From positions 388,874-452,873 of the forward strand of contig JABSQN010000001.1 of the NCBI GenBank assembly GCA_013215825.1: 64,000 nt of DNA, in the 5' to 3' direction. Positions 27,969 through 37,441 of the stretch are shown here, one piece after another. Both the position numbers and the translations under genes were made by a program. The notes beneath the pieces are model-generated. The model saw only the letters and a program-made list of their open reading frames with translations, was not told the origin of the DNA and did not search any database. The stretch comes from Piscirickettsiaceae bacterium (GTDB lineage Bacteria > Pseudomonadota > Gammaproteobacteria > Nitrosococcales > Methylophagaceae). Positions within the stretch are counted from its first letter, which is position 1, and each line of letters opens with the position of its first letter.

Positions 27969-28826
27969 TTACTTGTCGTGCAAATGTTCTGCGGCAAACA
28001 ATGTGTTTTCCATTAATGTTGCTACAGTCATTGGGCCTACACCACCGGGAACAGGCGTGATCCATGCAGCATTTTCTTTAGCCACATCAAACTCAACATC
28101 ACCGGTTAATTTACCGTTTTCAAGACGATTAATACCCACATCAATAATGATTGCACCTTTCTTGATCCAATCACCAGGGATAAAGTGTGGTTTACCGACC
28201 GCAACAACTAATAAATCTGCACGGCGAACATGAAACTCTAAATCTTTAGTCCAACGATGACAAACCGTTGTTGTGCAACCTGCTAATAACAATTCCAATG
28301 CCATTGGGCGACCGACAATATTAGATGCACCAACCACCACGGCGTCTAATCCATGCAAATCAACACCGGTTTTTTCAAGCAAGGTCATAATGCCTTTAGG
28401 TGTACAAGGGCGAAGTTGTGGATTCCGTTGCGCAAGACGACCGATATTATAAGGATGAAAGCCATCGACATCTTTATGCGGAACAATGCGCTCAATAACG
28501 ACTTGAGTATTAATCTGCTCTGGTAAAGGGAGTTGCACCAAAATACCATCAATTTCATCATCATTATTTAGCGTGTCAATTAAGGTTAATAACGCTTCTT
28601 CAGTTGTATCTTTTCCTAAATCATGTGAGACAGATTTAAAGCCAATTTCTTCACAACTACGGCGCTTGCTAGCCACATATACCTGTGATGCTGGATCACT
28701 ACCAAGCAGTACAACGGCCAATCCCGGTTTACGCTTACCAGCGGCGATACGTTGATCAGTTACTACTTTCAATGCGTGCTTAAGTTCAATTGAAATAGCT
28801 TTGCCATCTATAATTTGGGCACTCAT
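27969..28826 (-). CDS. folD: Methylenetetrahydrofolate dehydrogenase/cyclohydrolase FolD
   Basis: A 285-residue bifunctional enzyme that turns 5,10-methylene-THF into 10-formyl-THF with NADP. Visible are [14 protein letters not shown] with the catalytic Lys, [20 protein letters not shown] for the dinucleotide, and [12 protein letters not shown]. The frame extends seven codons upstream to 28847, but [12 protein letters not shown] at 28826 is the family start. Confidence 0.96.
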   Translation of the reverse strand: MSAQIIDGKAISIELKHALKVVTDQRIAAGKRKPGLAVVLLGSDPASQVYVASKRRSCEEIGFKSVSHDLGKDTTEEALLTLIDTLNNDDEIDGILVQLPLPEQINTQVVIERIVPHKDVDGFHPYNIGRLAQRNPQLRPCTPKGIMTLLEKTGVDLHGLDAVVVGASNIVGRPMALELLLAGCTTTVCHRWTKDLEFHVRRADLLVVAVGKPHFIPGDWIKKGAIIIDVGINRLENGKLTGDVEFDVAKENAAWITPVPGGVGPMTVATLMENTLFAAEHLHDK

Positions 28827-28901
28827 AACGTGTTTCCAGATATTCAAAAGACGCTATATTCTCATGTTGAGCCTCGAACGGCAAAAATATAAAAACAGTG
28901 A

Positions 28902-28930
28902 TTGACGAAAGCGCCCCATCAGCGTATTAT
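28902..28930 (+). promoter_or_regulatory. Sigma-70 promoter of the tRNA pair
   Basis: TTGACG (28902-28907) and TATTAT (28925-28930) are separated by exactly 17 bp and lie about 48 bp before tRNA-Pro. This is a strong sigma-70-type match and no other promoter is needed for the two tRNA genes. Confidence 0.75.
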
Positions 28931-28977
28931 TTCGCCTTTCTTCGAGGATGTCTGTCTAAGACATATCGGAAAAATGT

Positions 28978-29054
<77 letters not shown>

Positions 29055-29097
29055 CTTCTTACAAACACCTTTCCACCTTCTCGATAAAGCATATAAT

Positions 29098-29174
29098 GCG
29101 CCCGTAGCTCATCTGGATAGAGCATCGGCCTTCTAAGCCGAGGGTAACAGGTTCGAGTCCTGTCGGGCGCACCA
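29098..29174 (+). tRNA. tRNA-Arg (anticodon TCT)
   Basis: A 77-base cloverleaf with acceptor stem GCGCCCG paired to CGGGCGC at 29164-29170, discriminator A and an encoded CCA. The anticodon loop CTTCTAA gives TCT (AGA codons), and GGTTCGAGTCC forms the T arm. tRNA-Arg genes are common integration sites, and a decayed integrase lies 180 bp downstream. Confidence 0.97.
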
Positions 29175-29211
29175 TTTCATACCTTAAATATCAGTTGGTT
29201 AAGGTGTGAAA
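29175..29211 (+). terminator. Hairpin directly after tRNA-Arg
   Basis: Arms 29175-29187 and 29199-29211 form a 13-bp stem with one T-G wobble and an 11-base loop. It starts on the base after the encoded CCA. There is no T tract, so it may act as a terminator or as a processing barrier for the tRNA 3' end. Confidence 0.55.
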
Positions 29212-29353
29212 CTTGATGATTATGACCCAATCTCCCCATTCTAATAAAATCAATAAGTGTTACCTCACCGTAACTGACCTTCTTGCTCACGTTTATGTAA
29301 AAAGAGGCTTGTTTTGACGCAAGCCGGTTAATATTTAACTAGAATGAGTGGAA

Positions 29354-29601
29354 ATGGGATTTAAAAAATTAGATTCAGGTAATTATCGTGTTCAGAACCG
29401 CAGACATGGCGGTAAGTAAAAATAAAAGTGGGGCGGGATAATTTTTATTTTCATGATTTACGGCATGAAGCTGTTTCTCGTTTATTTGAACAAGGTTTAA
29501 TGGTAATGGATGTTGCCTCTATTTCAGGTCACAGTAGTTTTGAAATGTTAAAGCGTTATACTCATCAAAATGCTGTCGGTTTAGCAAATAAAATAAAATA
29601 G
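29354..29601 (+). pseudogene. Decayed phage-type tyrosine integrase remnant
   Basis: Two pieces of an integrase lie next to each other in different frames. The first (29354-29419, 21 codons then TAA) reads MGFKKLDSGNYRVQNRRHGG, the DNA-contacting N-terminus. The second (about 29416-29601) reads [20 protein letters not shown], then [19 protein letters not shown], the catalytic C-terminus with HxLRH, the GH pair and the nucleophile Tyr. The middle, about 250 residues in intact integrases, is gone. It is a fossil of an element that probably used the tRNA-Arg gene. It is clearly non-functional. Confidence 0.85.
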
Positions 29602-29611
29602 GGTTAATGGG

Positions 29612-29690
29612 AATATATACCCAAACTACTTGAAGATGCAGGTTTTCATTTTGTCATTCCCGTGAAAACGAGAATCTAAGGATCTTGAAT
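29612..29690. repeat. Worn dispersed repeat in the 29.6-29.7 kb gap
   Basis: Within the 291 bp between the integrase remnant and the first glycosyltransferase, a TACCCAAACTACTTGAAGAT segment is followed at 29652-29679 by a GTCATTCCCG half-repeat like the core of the MITE at 23434-23511. The rest of this gap (29690-29890) is AT-rich and holds the 7-bp tandem repeat listed separately; no gene is visible. Confidence 0.45.
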
Positions 29691-29807
29691 AAGCTCACTA
29701 TCGTTTTAATAAATAAATGAGTTAGATTTCTTGTTGTCAGTCCCCTCCAATATTTGTTTAAAAAAACAAAATAACAATTTAATCAGTAAGGGTTTCAGTG
29801 TATAATT

Positions 29808-29835
29808 TTGAAACTTGAAACTTGAAACTTGAAAA
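29808..29835 (+). repeat. 7-bp tandem repeat (TTGAAAC, nearly four copies)
   Basis: Three perfect TTGAAAC units and a fourth ending in A instead of C lie 58 bp before the GTG start of the first glycosyltransferase gene. Such a short tandem array in a leader can change copy number by slippage and so alter promoter spacing, but no -35/-10 pair flanking it is clear. Confidence 0.7.
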
Positions 29836-29892
29836 TGCATTTCATTCTGTATTTTAGAGTCGGTTTATAAACATGGATATTAGAACTTACTT

Positions 29893-30825
29893 GTGCAAGA
29901 ACCAAATTACAGTATTGCTATCTTGTTGTGTACATACAACAGTAAAAATTTCCTAGAAGAACAGTTAGATTCCATCGCTAAACAAAGCCATGCCAATTGG
30001 CAAGTGTGGGTATCTGATGATGGTTCGCAAGATAATACCATTAAAATTATAGAAAGTTATAAGAAAAAATGGGGTAAGTATAAAATATCTGTGCAGGCTG
30101 GACCCCAGCAAGGGTTTTCATTAAACTTCCTTTCATTAGTAAATGATAATCGTATTCAAAATGACTACTATGCTTACTCGGATCATGATGATATTTGGCA
30201 TTCTAATAAATTAGAAAAAGCACTTAAATGGTTAGGCACTATACCTGAAGAAACCCCGGCTCTTTATTGTGGCCGCACTTGTCTTGTTGATGATGATTTA
30301 AATGAAGTTGGCTTTTCGCCAATATTTAGCCGTCCTCCTGCTTTTGCTAACGCTATTGTGCAAAATATAGGCGGCGGTAATACAATGGTATTTAATCATG
30401 CGGCCCGCACTTTATTACAGAAAATTGATACTAGTAATGGAATCGTTTCTCATGACTGGTTAACCTATCAAGTAGTAACCGCATGTGGTGGTAAAGTATT
30501 TTATGATGATGATTCAACCATAAATTACAGGCAACATATTAATAATATTGTGGGCGCCAATAACAATTGGCGAGCCAGGCTTAAACGTATTAGCATGCTA
30601 TATCAAGGAGCGCTTAGAGCCTGGAATACAAGTAATCTGTTAGCCATTCAATCTTTAGGGTCTAATCTTAATGATAAGAGCCGGTCGACTATAGAGCATG
30701 TTCATTTTCTTAGAAGTAATAACTTAGGTACGCGCATCAAGGCATTAATGAAATTAAATGTTTACCGCCAAACATTGGCGGGAAACTTAGGGCTGATAGC
30801 CGCAATAATTATTAGAAGGTTTTAA
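29893..30825 (+). CDS. Family 2 glycosyltransferase
   Basis: A 310-residue cytoplasmic glycosyltransferase with a GT-A fold. It opens with YSIAILLCTYNSKNFLEEQL and has WVSDDGSQDNT for nucleotide binding and a DxD-like SDHDDIW motif; the acceptor side includes SHDWLTYQ. It resembles rhamnosyl- or galactosyl-transferases of O-antigen loci. It uses a GTG start (29893); an upstream ATG is in another frame. It stands 5 bp before rmlB, so it leads that operon. Confidence 0.88.
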   Translation: MQEPNYSIAILLCTYNSKNFLEEQLDSIAKQSHANWQVWVSDDGSQDNTIKIIESYKKKWGKYKISVQAGPQQGFSLNFLSLVNDNRIQNDYYAYSDHDDIWHSNKLEKALKWLGTIPEETPALYCGRTCLVDDDLNEVGFSPIFSRPPAFANAIVQNIGGGNTMVFNHAARTLLQKIDTSNGIVSHDWLTYQVVTACGGKVFYDDDSTINYRQHINNIVGANNNWRARLKRISMLYQGALRAWNTSNLLAIQSLGSNLNDKSRSTIEHVHFLRSNNLGTRIKALMKLNVYRQTLAGNLGLIAAIIIRRF

Positions 30826-30830
30826 TGTAA

Positions 30831-31901
30831 ATGAGTATATTTGTAACAGGCGGTGCAGGTTTTATTGGTGCTAATTTTATTTTAGATTGGGTTGCCAGTA
30901 GTGATGAGCCGATCATCAATATTGATAACTTAACCTATGCAGGCAACTTAGAAAGCCTTACAGCAGTTGAAAGCGATGAGCAATATACCTTTGTAAAGGG
31001 TGATATTGCTGATAAAGCACTATTTAAGCAACTATTAAACAAATACCAACCTCGTGCTGTTATTAACTTTGCAGCAGAGTCACATGTTGATCGCTCTATT
31101 CGTGAGCCAGAAGCATTTATTAAAACCAACGTTATGGGAACCTTTAATTTATTAGAGTCTGTACGAGAATTTTGGAATATCTTAGAAAATGATAAAAAAG
31201 AAAACTTTCGTTTTTTACATATTTCAACAGATGAAGTTTATGGCTCTTTAGAAAAAGATGAACCTGCCTTTACAGAAACGCATCGCTATGAACCCAACAG
31301 CCCCTATTCAGCAAGTAAAGCAGCCAGTGATCACTTAGTCCGTTCATATCATCATACTTTTGGATTACCAGTACTAACGACAAACTGTTCAAATAATTAT
31401 GGGCCTTACCACTTTCCTGAAAAGTTAATCCCATTAATGATTGTTAATGCATTAGCAGGAAAAGACCTGCCAATTTATGGTGATGGCCAACAAATTAGAG
31501 ACTGGCTATTTGTAAAAGATCATTGCAGTGCTATTAGGCGGGTATTAGAAGCAGGAAGAGTAGGTGAGGTTTATAATGTTGGTGGGTGGAACGAAATGCC
31601 AAATATAGACATCGTAAATACAGTTTGCTCATTACTAGATGAATTAAGCCCTAGAAATGATAAAGCTAAATACAGCGAGCAGATTACATTTGTAACCGAC
31701 CGCCTAGGGCATGACCGTCGTTATGCCATTGATGCTAGAAAGATTGAAAAAGAACTGGGATGGAAACCGGAAGAAACATTTGAATCAGGCATTCGTAAAA
31801 CCGTACAATGGTATTTAGACAATAAAGAATGGGTGAGCAATGTACAATCAGGAGCCTACCGTGATTGGGTTGCAACAAATTACCAAGAACGCACAGTATG
31901 A
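30831..31901 (+). CDS. rfbB: dTDP-glucose 4,6-dehydratase RmlB
   Basis: A 356-residue extended SDR enzyme, second step of dTDP-L-rhamnose synthesis. It has GGAGFIGANF for NAD, the DEVYGSL active-site loop with Asp-Glu, and the catalytic Tyr-Lys pair in YSASKAASDH. RWxxDHC-like WLFVKDHC follows. It overlaps rmlD by 4 bp (ATGA). Confidence 0.97.
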   Translation: MSIFVTGGAGFIGANFILDWVASSDEPIINIDNLTYAGNLESLTAVESDEQYTFVKGDIADKALFKQLLNKYQPRAVINFAAESHVDRSIREPEAFIKTNVMGTFNLLESVREFWNILENDKKENFRFLHISTDEVYGSLEKDEPAFTETHRYEPNSPYSASKAASDHLVRSYHHTFGLPVLTTNCSNNYGPYHFPEKLIPLMIVNALAGKDLPIYGDGQQIRDWLFVKDHCSAIRRVLEAGRVGEVYNVGGWNEMPNIDIVNTVCSLLDELSPRNDKAKYSEQITFVTDRLGHDRRYAIDARKIEKELGWKPEETFESGIRKTVQWYLDNKEWVSNVQSGAYRDWVATNYQERTV

Positions 31902-32797
31902 AAATACTTTTATTTGGCAAAAATGGGCAAGTCGGCTGGGAATTACAGCGTAGCCTTGCCGTTTTAGGCGAGGTAATTGCACTTTCTTCTAAGAGCCAAG
32001 CCTACTGTGGTGACTTTACTGATTTACAAGGTTTAGCCGAGACCATTAGACAAATAAAGCCAGATATTATTGTTAATGCCACTGCCTACACTGCCGTTGA
32101 TAAAGCGGAAAGTGAAGGTGATTTAGTTAAAATCATCAACACAGATGCCGTGGAAGTCTTGGCGCAGGAAACCAAAGCACTAGATGCCTTACTAATTCAT
32201 TATTCAACCGACTATGTGTTTGATGGTGAAGGCTCACAACCTTGGAAAGAAACAGATAAGACTAACCCAATAAACACCTATGGAAAAACAAAGTTAGCAG
32301 GTGAAATTGCAATCCAAAATTCAGCCTGTAAATACCTTATTTTTAGAACCAGCTGGGTTTATGGCGTGCGTGGTAATAACTTTGCAAAAACAATGTTACG
32401 ACTAGCCAAAGAGCGAGACAGCCTTAGCGTTATAGATGACCAATTTGGTGCGCCTACAGGTGCAGAATTATTAGCCGACATTACAGCGCAAGCACTACGT
32501 TTAGTTAGTTTAAATCCTGAATTATGCGGTTTATATCACCTCGTTGCCTCAGGAGAAACTACCTGGCATGGCTTTGCAAGGTTTGTTATTGGTTATGCAA
32601 TTAAAGAAGGGCAAGAAATTAAGGTGACACAAAATGCTATTGTGCCAGTAGAAACGAGTGCCTTTCCTACATCTGCAAAACGACCACACAACTCAACAAT
32701 GGATACAAGTAAATTACAAGCCGTTTTTGATTTAACACTGCCGCAGTGGCAAGCTGGAGTAGAACGAATGTTAACCGAATACTTAAGGAAAGATTAA
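31898..32797 (+). CDS. rfbD: dTDP-4-dehydrorhamnose reductase RmlD
   Basis: A 299-residue SDR enzyme, last step of dTDP-L-rhamnose synthesis. It has [10 protein letters not shown] for NAD(P)[11 protein letters not shown], and the Tyr-Lys pair in YGKTKLAGE. The open frame extends back to 31865, but the ATG at 31898, overlapping the rmlB stop, is the family start ([13 protein letters not shown]). Confidence 0.97.
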   Translation: MKILLFGKNGQVGWELQRSLAVLGEVIALSSKSQAYCGDFTDLQGLAETIRQIKPDIIVNATAYTAVDKAESEGDLVKIINTDAVEVLAQETKALDALLIHYSTDYVFDGEGSQPWKETDKTNPINTYGKTKLAGEIAIQNSACKYLIFRTSWVYGVRGNNFAKTMLRLAKERDSLSVIDDQFGAPTGAELLADITAQALRLVSLNPELCGLYHLVASGETTWHGFARFVIGYAIKEGQEIKVTQNAIVPVETSAFPTSAKRPHNSTMDTSKLQAVFDLTLPQWQAGVERMLTEYLRKD

Positions 32798-32799
32798 TC

Positions 32800-33681
32800 A
32801 TGCAACGAAAAGGTATTATATTAGCAGGCGGCTCGGGAACGCGACTTTATCCAGTGACAAAAGCAGTTTCTAAACAGCTACTCCCTATTTACGATAAACC
32901 CATGATTTACTACCCACTTTCTACTCTAATGTTAGCGGGAATTAAAGATATTTTAATTATTAGTACACCTATGGATACGCCAAGGTTTGAACAGTTGCTA
33001 GGAGATGGCCACGAATGGGGGCTTAATATCGAATATGCAGTGCAAGAAAGCCCAGATGGTCTTGCACAAGCTTTTATTATCGGTGAAAAGTTTCTAGGTG
33101 ATAGCCCTTCGGTGCTTATACTGGGTGATAATATTTTTTATGGTCATGATTTAGACGAAAGACTTTTACAAGCCTCCAATCAAACAGAAGGGGCTACCGT
33201 ATTTGCTTATCACGTACATGACCCTGAGCGTTATGGCGTTGTGGCTTATGATAAAAATGGCAATGCAACCTCATTAGAAGAAAAGCCGGAGAATCCCAAG
33301 AGTAACTACGCAGTAACAGGGCTTTATTTTTATGATAACCAAGTTGTCTCTTTAGCTAAAACACTTAAACCATCCTCACGTGGTGAATTAGAAATAACCG
33401 ATATCAATCGACTTTATTTAGAACAAAATCAGCTTAACGTAGAAACATTAGGTCGGGGTTACGCATGGTTAGACACCGGAACACATGAAAGCATGAATGA
33501 AGCCAGTGCTTTTATACAAACCATAGAACATAGACAAGGCCTAAAAGTTTCATGCCCAGAAGAAATTGCCTATCGCTTAGGCTATATCGATGCAAAAGAA
33601 CTAGAAAAACTAGCCCAACCACTGGCTAAAAATGGCTATGGTCAATACCTATTAAAAATATTAAAAGAAGAAAATGAATGA
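32800..33681 (+). CDS. rfbA: Glucose-1-phosphate thymidylyltransferase RmlA
   Basis: A 293-residue nucleotidyltransferase, first step of dTDP-L-rhamnose synthesis. It shows [20 protein letters not shown], the [17 protein letters not shown] segment, and the GDNIFYG metal-binding loop. The frame starts earlier at 32746 inside rmlD, but the ATG at 32800 gives the family start [11 protein letters not shown] and follows an AAGGA site. Confidence 0.97.
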   Translation: MQRKGIILAGGSGTRLYPVTKAVSKQLLPIYDKPMIYYPLSTLMLAGIKDILIISTPMDTPRFEQLLGDGHEWGLNIEYAVQESPDGLAQAFIIGEKFLGDSPSVLILGDNIFYGHDLDERLLQASNQTEGATVFAYHVHDPERYGVVAYDKNGNATSLEEKPENPKSNYAVTGLYFYDNQVVSLAKTLKPSSRGELEITDINRLYLEQNQLNVETLGRGYAWLDTGTHESMNEASAFIQTIEHRQGLKVSCPEEIAYRLGYIDAKELEKLAQPLAKNGYGQYLLKILKEENE

Positions 33682-34229
33682 TCGCCACGCCTACAAAAAT
33701 TTCAGATGTAATGATTATTGAACCTAAAATATTTGGCGACAGCCGAGGTTTTTTCTTTGAAAGTTTTAACCAAAATGACTTTAATGCCGCCATTGGTAAG
33801 CAGGTTGATTTTGTACAGGATAACCATAGTCGTTCATTAAAAGGCGTGTTACGAGGCATTCATTACCAAATTCAACAACCTCAAGGCAAATTAGTAAGAG
33901 TTGTATCAGGGGCTGTATTTGATGTGGCCGTTGATTTAAGAAAATCATCTCCTACCTTTGGGCAGTGGGTAGGGGTTGAACTCAATGCAGATAACCACAA
34001 ACAGCTATGGGTGCCAGAAGGCTTTGGGCACGGTTTTGTCGTCTTAAGTGAAAGTGCAGAGTTTTTGTATAAAACAACAGATTATTATGCACCCGAGCAC
34101 GAGCGTTGCATTGCGTGGGATGATGAAACATTATCGATAGACTGGAGGTATAATGGGACCCCATCACTTTCCGATAAAGATCTAAAAGGCGTGGAATTTA
34201 CTATGGCCGATATATTTACATTGAAATAA
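33678..34229 (+). CDS. rfbC: dTDP-4-dehydrorhamnose 3,5-epimerase RmlC
   Basis: A 183-residue cupin-fold epimerase, third step of dTDP-L-rhamnose synthesis. It has [26 protein letters not shown] with the catalytic His, [10 protein letters not shown], and the [11 protein letters not shown] and [12 protein letters not shown] strands. It overlaps rmlA by 4 bp. With rmlB, rmlD and rmlA the set is complete, in the order B-D-A-C. Confidence 0.97.
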   Translation: MIATPTKISDVMIIEPKIFGDSRGFFFESFNQNDFNAAIGKQVDFVQDNHSRSLKGVLRGIHYQIQQPQGKLVRVVSGAVFDVAVDLRKSSPTFGQWVGVELNADNHKQLWVPEGFGHGFVVLSESAEFLYKTTDYYAPEHERCIAWDDETLSIDWRYNGTPSLSDKDLKGVEFTMADIFTLK

Positions 34230-34506
34230 CAAGGCCAAAAATCTGTATTTCATTTCGATGCGCTAGTAGCATGTATTCAATGTGAGCATGACTGATAGAT
34301 GAACATACTGAAGATTGTTGGTGATAGTGGCGTTCATAATGTGGTTGTACATCATTAGAGAGAGCCCAATATACTTATATTACGTAGCATTTTAAATGAA
34401 ATGCTGGATGTTTTAAACTATTTTTGTCGTGACGCCAATTGCATTGGCGAAAAAAGATTGGTGATTAACTGATGGATAAATATGAATTTCCTGAGGAGTT
34501 CTATCT

Positions 34507-35259
34507 ATGTGGGGGTTAGCATGGTACAAGGCGACCTTCGATTTAAGGGCTGAAATTGCCAGAGGTAGTTTGGGTATGCTATGGCTTATTCTTGAGCCAC
34601 TATTATACCTTGGGTCGTTATCGGTTGTATTTATAGCAATAAAGCAGCAATCAGATGATGGATTTATTCAGTTTTTGTTTGTTGGTTTAGTGATATGGAA
34701 ATGGTTTGCGATGTCTATTAGCCAAGGGGCAAACGCGATTGTAGGTCATACTGGTTTAATGCGTCAGGTTTATATACCTAAGATGTTTTTTCCTTTAGTG
34801 TCTCTTATGATTAATTTTTTTAAATTTGCAATTGTTTTTTGTTTGTTGCTAGTGGTGCTTTTTTTCTCGGGCATTGAAATAAGCATTGTGTGGTCTGTTT
34901 TGCCTGTATTGTTATTGGTGCAGTTTTTATTGCTTATGAGCTTAGTTTTCTTTCTTTCGTGGCTTATCTGTTACATTCCTGATGTGAAAATGATTGTAGA
35001 TAATAGTTTAATGTTTTTGTTCTTTCTTTCAGGGGTTCTTTTTGATGTGTCTAAAGCCCCAGAGAGTATTCAGGCTTATCTAAAGTTGAACCCTATGCTG
35101 CATATGATTAATGCTTTTCGAAGTGTTTTTCTTAAAAATGAGTGGCCTGATTGGCAGGCCTTATTAATAGTGACGGTATGTTCAAGCATTCTTTTCTTGC
35201 TTGCAGCATGGTTACTGCATAAGCACGATAGAAAAATTCCTAAAGTGGTATTACGTTGA
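34507..35259 (+). CDS. wzm: Polysaccharide ABC exporter permease (Wzm type)
   Basis: A 250-residue ABC-2 type membrane subunit with six predicted helices. The N-terminal segment (FDLRAEIARGSLGMLWLILE, then PLLYLGSL) is typical of Wzm/RfbA/KpsM permeases. It exports a finished polysaccharide across the inner membrane with Wzt. A GAGGAG site precedes the ATG by about 7 bases. The 277-bp gap before it (34230-34506) holds small inverted repeats but no gene. It overlaps wzt by one base. Confidence 0.9.
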   Translation: MWGLAWYKATFDLRAEIARGSLGMLWLILEPLLYLGSLSVVFIAIKQQSDDGFIQFLFVGLVIWKWFAMSISQGANAIVGHTGLMRQVYIPKMFFPLVSLMINFFKFAIVFCLLLVVLFFSGIEISIVWSVLPVLLLVQFLLLMSLVFFLSWLICYIPDVKMIVDNSLMFLFFLSGVLFDVSKAPESIQAYLKLNPMLHMINAFRSVFLKNEWPDWQALLIVTVCSSILFLLAAWLLHKHDRKIPKVVLR

Positions 35260-35966
35260 TGGCAGAAGAAGAAAAGAAGATTATTATTCAAGTTGAAAAT
35301 GTTGGCGTAAGTTATAGAAGAAGCAGTAACCCTTTTTCAAAAGATAAATATTGGGCATTAAAAGATATTTCATTTGATGTTTATACAGGTGAAACGCTTG
35401 GGATCATTGGGCGCAATGGTGCTGGAAAAAGCACGTTACTTCGGCTGTTGGCCGAAATTATTGAGCCAGACAAGGGGACGATTCAATTTGAAAGTGGCTT
35501 TCGGGCGGCGTTACTCGCACTTCAAGTTGGTTTTTCTGGGCCGCTAACGGGTAGGCAGAATATTGTGATGAGTGGGATGCTGCTTGGAGTGAAGCGGGAA
35601 GTAATGCTTAAAGGAATGGATAGTATCATTGATATGTCAGCCTTGGGCGAGTTTATTGAACAGCCTGTTAGAGCTTATTCATCAGGTATGCGGGCAAGAT
35701 TGGGCTTTGCGATTGCAATTTTCTCTGATCCCGACGTAATTCTTCTTGATGAAGTGCTTGGAGTGGGTGATGCTGCATTTAAAAAGCAATCTTCCCAACT
35801 AATTAAAGAAAAAATACATTCAGATAAAACGGTCATTCTTGTTTCTCACAGCCATACCACTGTTCGGAACTTATGTGATAGAGCAATTTGGATAGAGGAT
35901 GGCGTCGTTGTTGATGAGGGGCCTGCCAAGCTTGTTGCCCAAGCATATGAAAATTCATTTGTTTGA
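35259..35966 (+). CDS. wzt: Polysaccharide ABC exporter ATPase (Wzt type)
   Basis: A 235-residue ABC ATPase. Walker A is GRNGAGKST, the signature is YSSGMRARLGFAIA, Walker B is VILLDEVLGVGD and the switch His is in VSHSHTT. It stops right after the nucleotide-binding domain, so it lacks the C-terminal carbohydrate-binding domain of long Wzt proteins such as that of E. coli O9a. This fits capsule-type or non-terminated O-antigen exporters. A TTG one codon earlier is possible; the ATG coupled to the wzm stop is preferred. Confidence 0.92.
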   Translation: MAEEEKKIIIQVENVGVSYRRSSNPFSKDKYWALKDISFDVYTGETLGIIGRNGAGKSTLLRLLAEIIEPDKGTIQFESGFRAALLALQVGFSGPLTGRQNIVMSGMLLGVKREVMLKGMDSIIDMSALGEFIEQPVRAYSSGMRARLGFAIAIFSDPDVILLDEVLGVGDAAFKKQSSQLIKEKIHSDKTVILVSHSHTTVRNLCDRAIWIEDGVVVDEGPAKLVAQAYENSFV

Positions 35967-35986
35967 ACGTGAAGGAGAGAGCTCTT

Positions 35987-36283
35987 ATGAGTTGTATAAT
36001 TCTAGGCTATCACCCAGCCTAAAATAGGAGGGGCAACATTATTTGTTCACTATTAAAGAACATAAGGAAAAGGCAGTGTTCAATTATGGATTTCATAATA
36101 ATGCAATTTGGTTCATTGAAAACAAAAAACTATTTGAAATAGAGATTCAACGTTTTAGTTTTTTTCTCGAGCACGGTGTTAGCCCAGTCTAAAATTACAT
36201 TTGATGCAATTTACGCATTGAAACATGCTTGTGAAATTGTTTCAGAAAATAGAATATTTAAAGATTACCTTTACAGCCTGTGA
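35987..36283 (+). pseudogene. Frameshifted, decayed gene of unknown product
   Basis: A GGAG site and an ATG at 35987 begin MSCIILGYHPA, cut by TAA at 36020. Coding-like sequence continues one frame over from about 36037 (EHKEKAVFNYGFHNNAIWFI, then EIQRFSFFLEHGVSPV) and returns to the first frame near 36182 (KITFDAIYALKHACEIVSEN, ending at TGA 36281). At least two frameshifts are needed to join them into about 98 codons. I do not recognise the family. Only shorter, unclear frames remain in 36284-36660, so the decay may extend further. Confidence 0.6.
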
Positions 36284-36660
36284 TGTGAATTATGCTTTTT
36301 ACCTAAAAGCTAAGCAGATAAAGATGAATTGAACTAGCTGTCTGCGGTCGCCTCATAAATAAGTAGGCTCTAGACTAGCAGAATATTAATGGTATTCTGT
36401 AATGATGAATAAAAAGGAATACTTTGGAACGACCGCGCAAGGGTGCATAAGTATTGGATAGCGCTGAATACTTCAGGGAAAATCTCTGCGAATTTAATTG
36501 TCTGCTAGTAGATTTGGGTACATTTATATATTGTTGGTATACATACATAAATTAATGTCGAGTGTACTGGAATATTTATAAAGTAGATAAGTAGCAGAAA
36601 AGCAAGCTGTCGCTAAAATAGTGACTTACTGGTTTAAAAAATGAGAGTTTTGGGATAAGG
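36284..36660. other. Gap of about 380 bp without an intact gene
   Basis: AT-rich sequence with no frame over about 30 codons that looks coding. Fragments such as RVHKYWIALNTSGKIS near 36430-36480 hint at a decayed gene, but nothing can be named. The promoter of the sulfotransferase operon is probably here; no convincing -35/-10 pair was identified. Confidence 0.4.
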
Positions 36661-36673
36661 GAGGAAATTGACG

Positions 36674-37441
36674 GTGTTAGATTTTTTAGGTATTGGGGCG
36701 AGGAAGTCAGCAACGACTTGGGTTTATAAAAAATTATGCATGCATCCAGAGACCTATTTTCCGTTAGGAAAGGAAGTTCATTACTGGGATAATTTTGAGC
36801 GGTTGGGGGGAGGAGGTTACAGGAATAATTTTTTAAATACGACGTTTGCTGACCAAAATGGGTTTAAATGCGGTGAGATTACTCCTGCTTACGCTACAGT
36901 CAAGCCTGAAATTATAAGGGAAGTTCGTAACTTCTCATCTGACTGTAAAGTTTTTTATATTATAAGAAACCCAATCGACTGTCTGTGGTCCTCTTTGAAG
37001 CATGACTTTCGCTTGTCTGGGAAAGATTTAAATTTAGCAACAAATGATGATTTTTTGAATCTGATGAACCAAGAACGCACTATGGTCCACTACGATTACC
37101 TAACTAATATTAATCGATGGAAGGATTCTTTTGACGATCTATTGGTGCTCGATTATATGGAGATCACACAGTCCCCTAGGTCGCTATTAAAGACACTAGC
37201 TGGGCATATAAATATCTCCCCAGATTTTTATGATTTGTTACCTAAGAAATGTTTATCAGATGTGGTACATACGAGTAAAGGAGGTGAGATTCCAGATGAG
37301 TTGTTTTTTGCCGCATTGGAGTACTATGAAGAAAAAATACTCGCGCTTCAGCCTATAATGGATAAAGATTTATCTTCATGGCTCAAACCAAAAAAAGAGC
37401 ACTTTAGGTGGGTTAATGAATTAAGAGGTCGTTTTTTATGA
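36674..37441 (+). CDS. Sulfotransferase family protein 1
   Basis: A 255-residue P-loop sulfotransferase. GARKSATTWVYKKL is the 5'-phosphosulfate-binding loop and VFYIIRNPIDCLWSS the 3'-phosphate-binding strand, both near family consensus, so PAPS-dependent sulfation of a sugar is likely. The start is chosen by the ribosome site: AAGGGAGG ends 3 bases before a TTG (36668) but 9 bases before the GTG at 36674. It overlaps the next gene by 4 bp and opens a run of coupled glycan genes. Confidence 0.85.
   Translation: MLDFLGIGARKSATTWVYKKLCMHPETYFPLGKEVHYWDNFERLGGGGYRNNFLNTTFADQNGFKCGEITPAYATVKPEIIREVRNFSSDCKVFYIIRNPIDCLWSSLKHDFRLSGKDLNLATNDDFLNLMNQERTMVHYDYLTNINRWKDSFDDLLVLDYMEITQSPRSLLKTLAGHINISPDFYDLLPKKCLSDVVHTSKGGEIPDELFFAALEYYEEKILALQPIMDKDLSSWLKPKKEHFRWVNELRGRFL

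Noticed and set aside
29405-29416. GGCGGTAAG as an ops/RfaH element before the glycan genes
   Set aside because: The match to GGCGGTAG is incomplete and it lies in the coding remnant of the integrase N-terminus, too far from the first glycan gene.
34380-34460. Small hairpins (AGCATTT/AAATGCT and CGCCAAT/ATTGGCG) as a terminator after rmlC
   Set aside because: Short stems of low GC; the second is followed by an A run, not a T run, on the + strand and lies close to wzm, so termination is not supported.
36410-36500. Small + strand frame starting near 36402 (MNKKEYFGTTAQG)
   Set aside because: Fewer than 25 codons, no ribosome site of note and no recognisable product; left as part of the unexplained gap.
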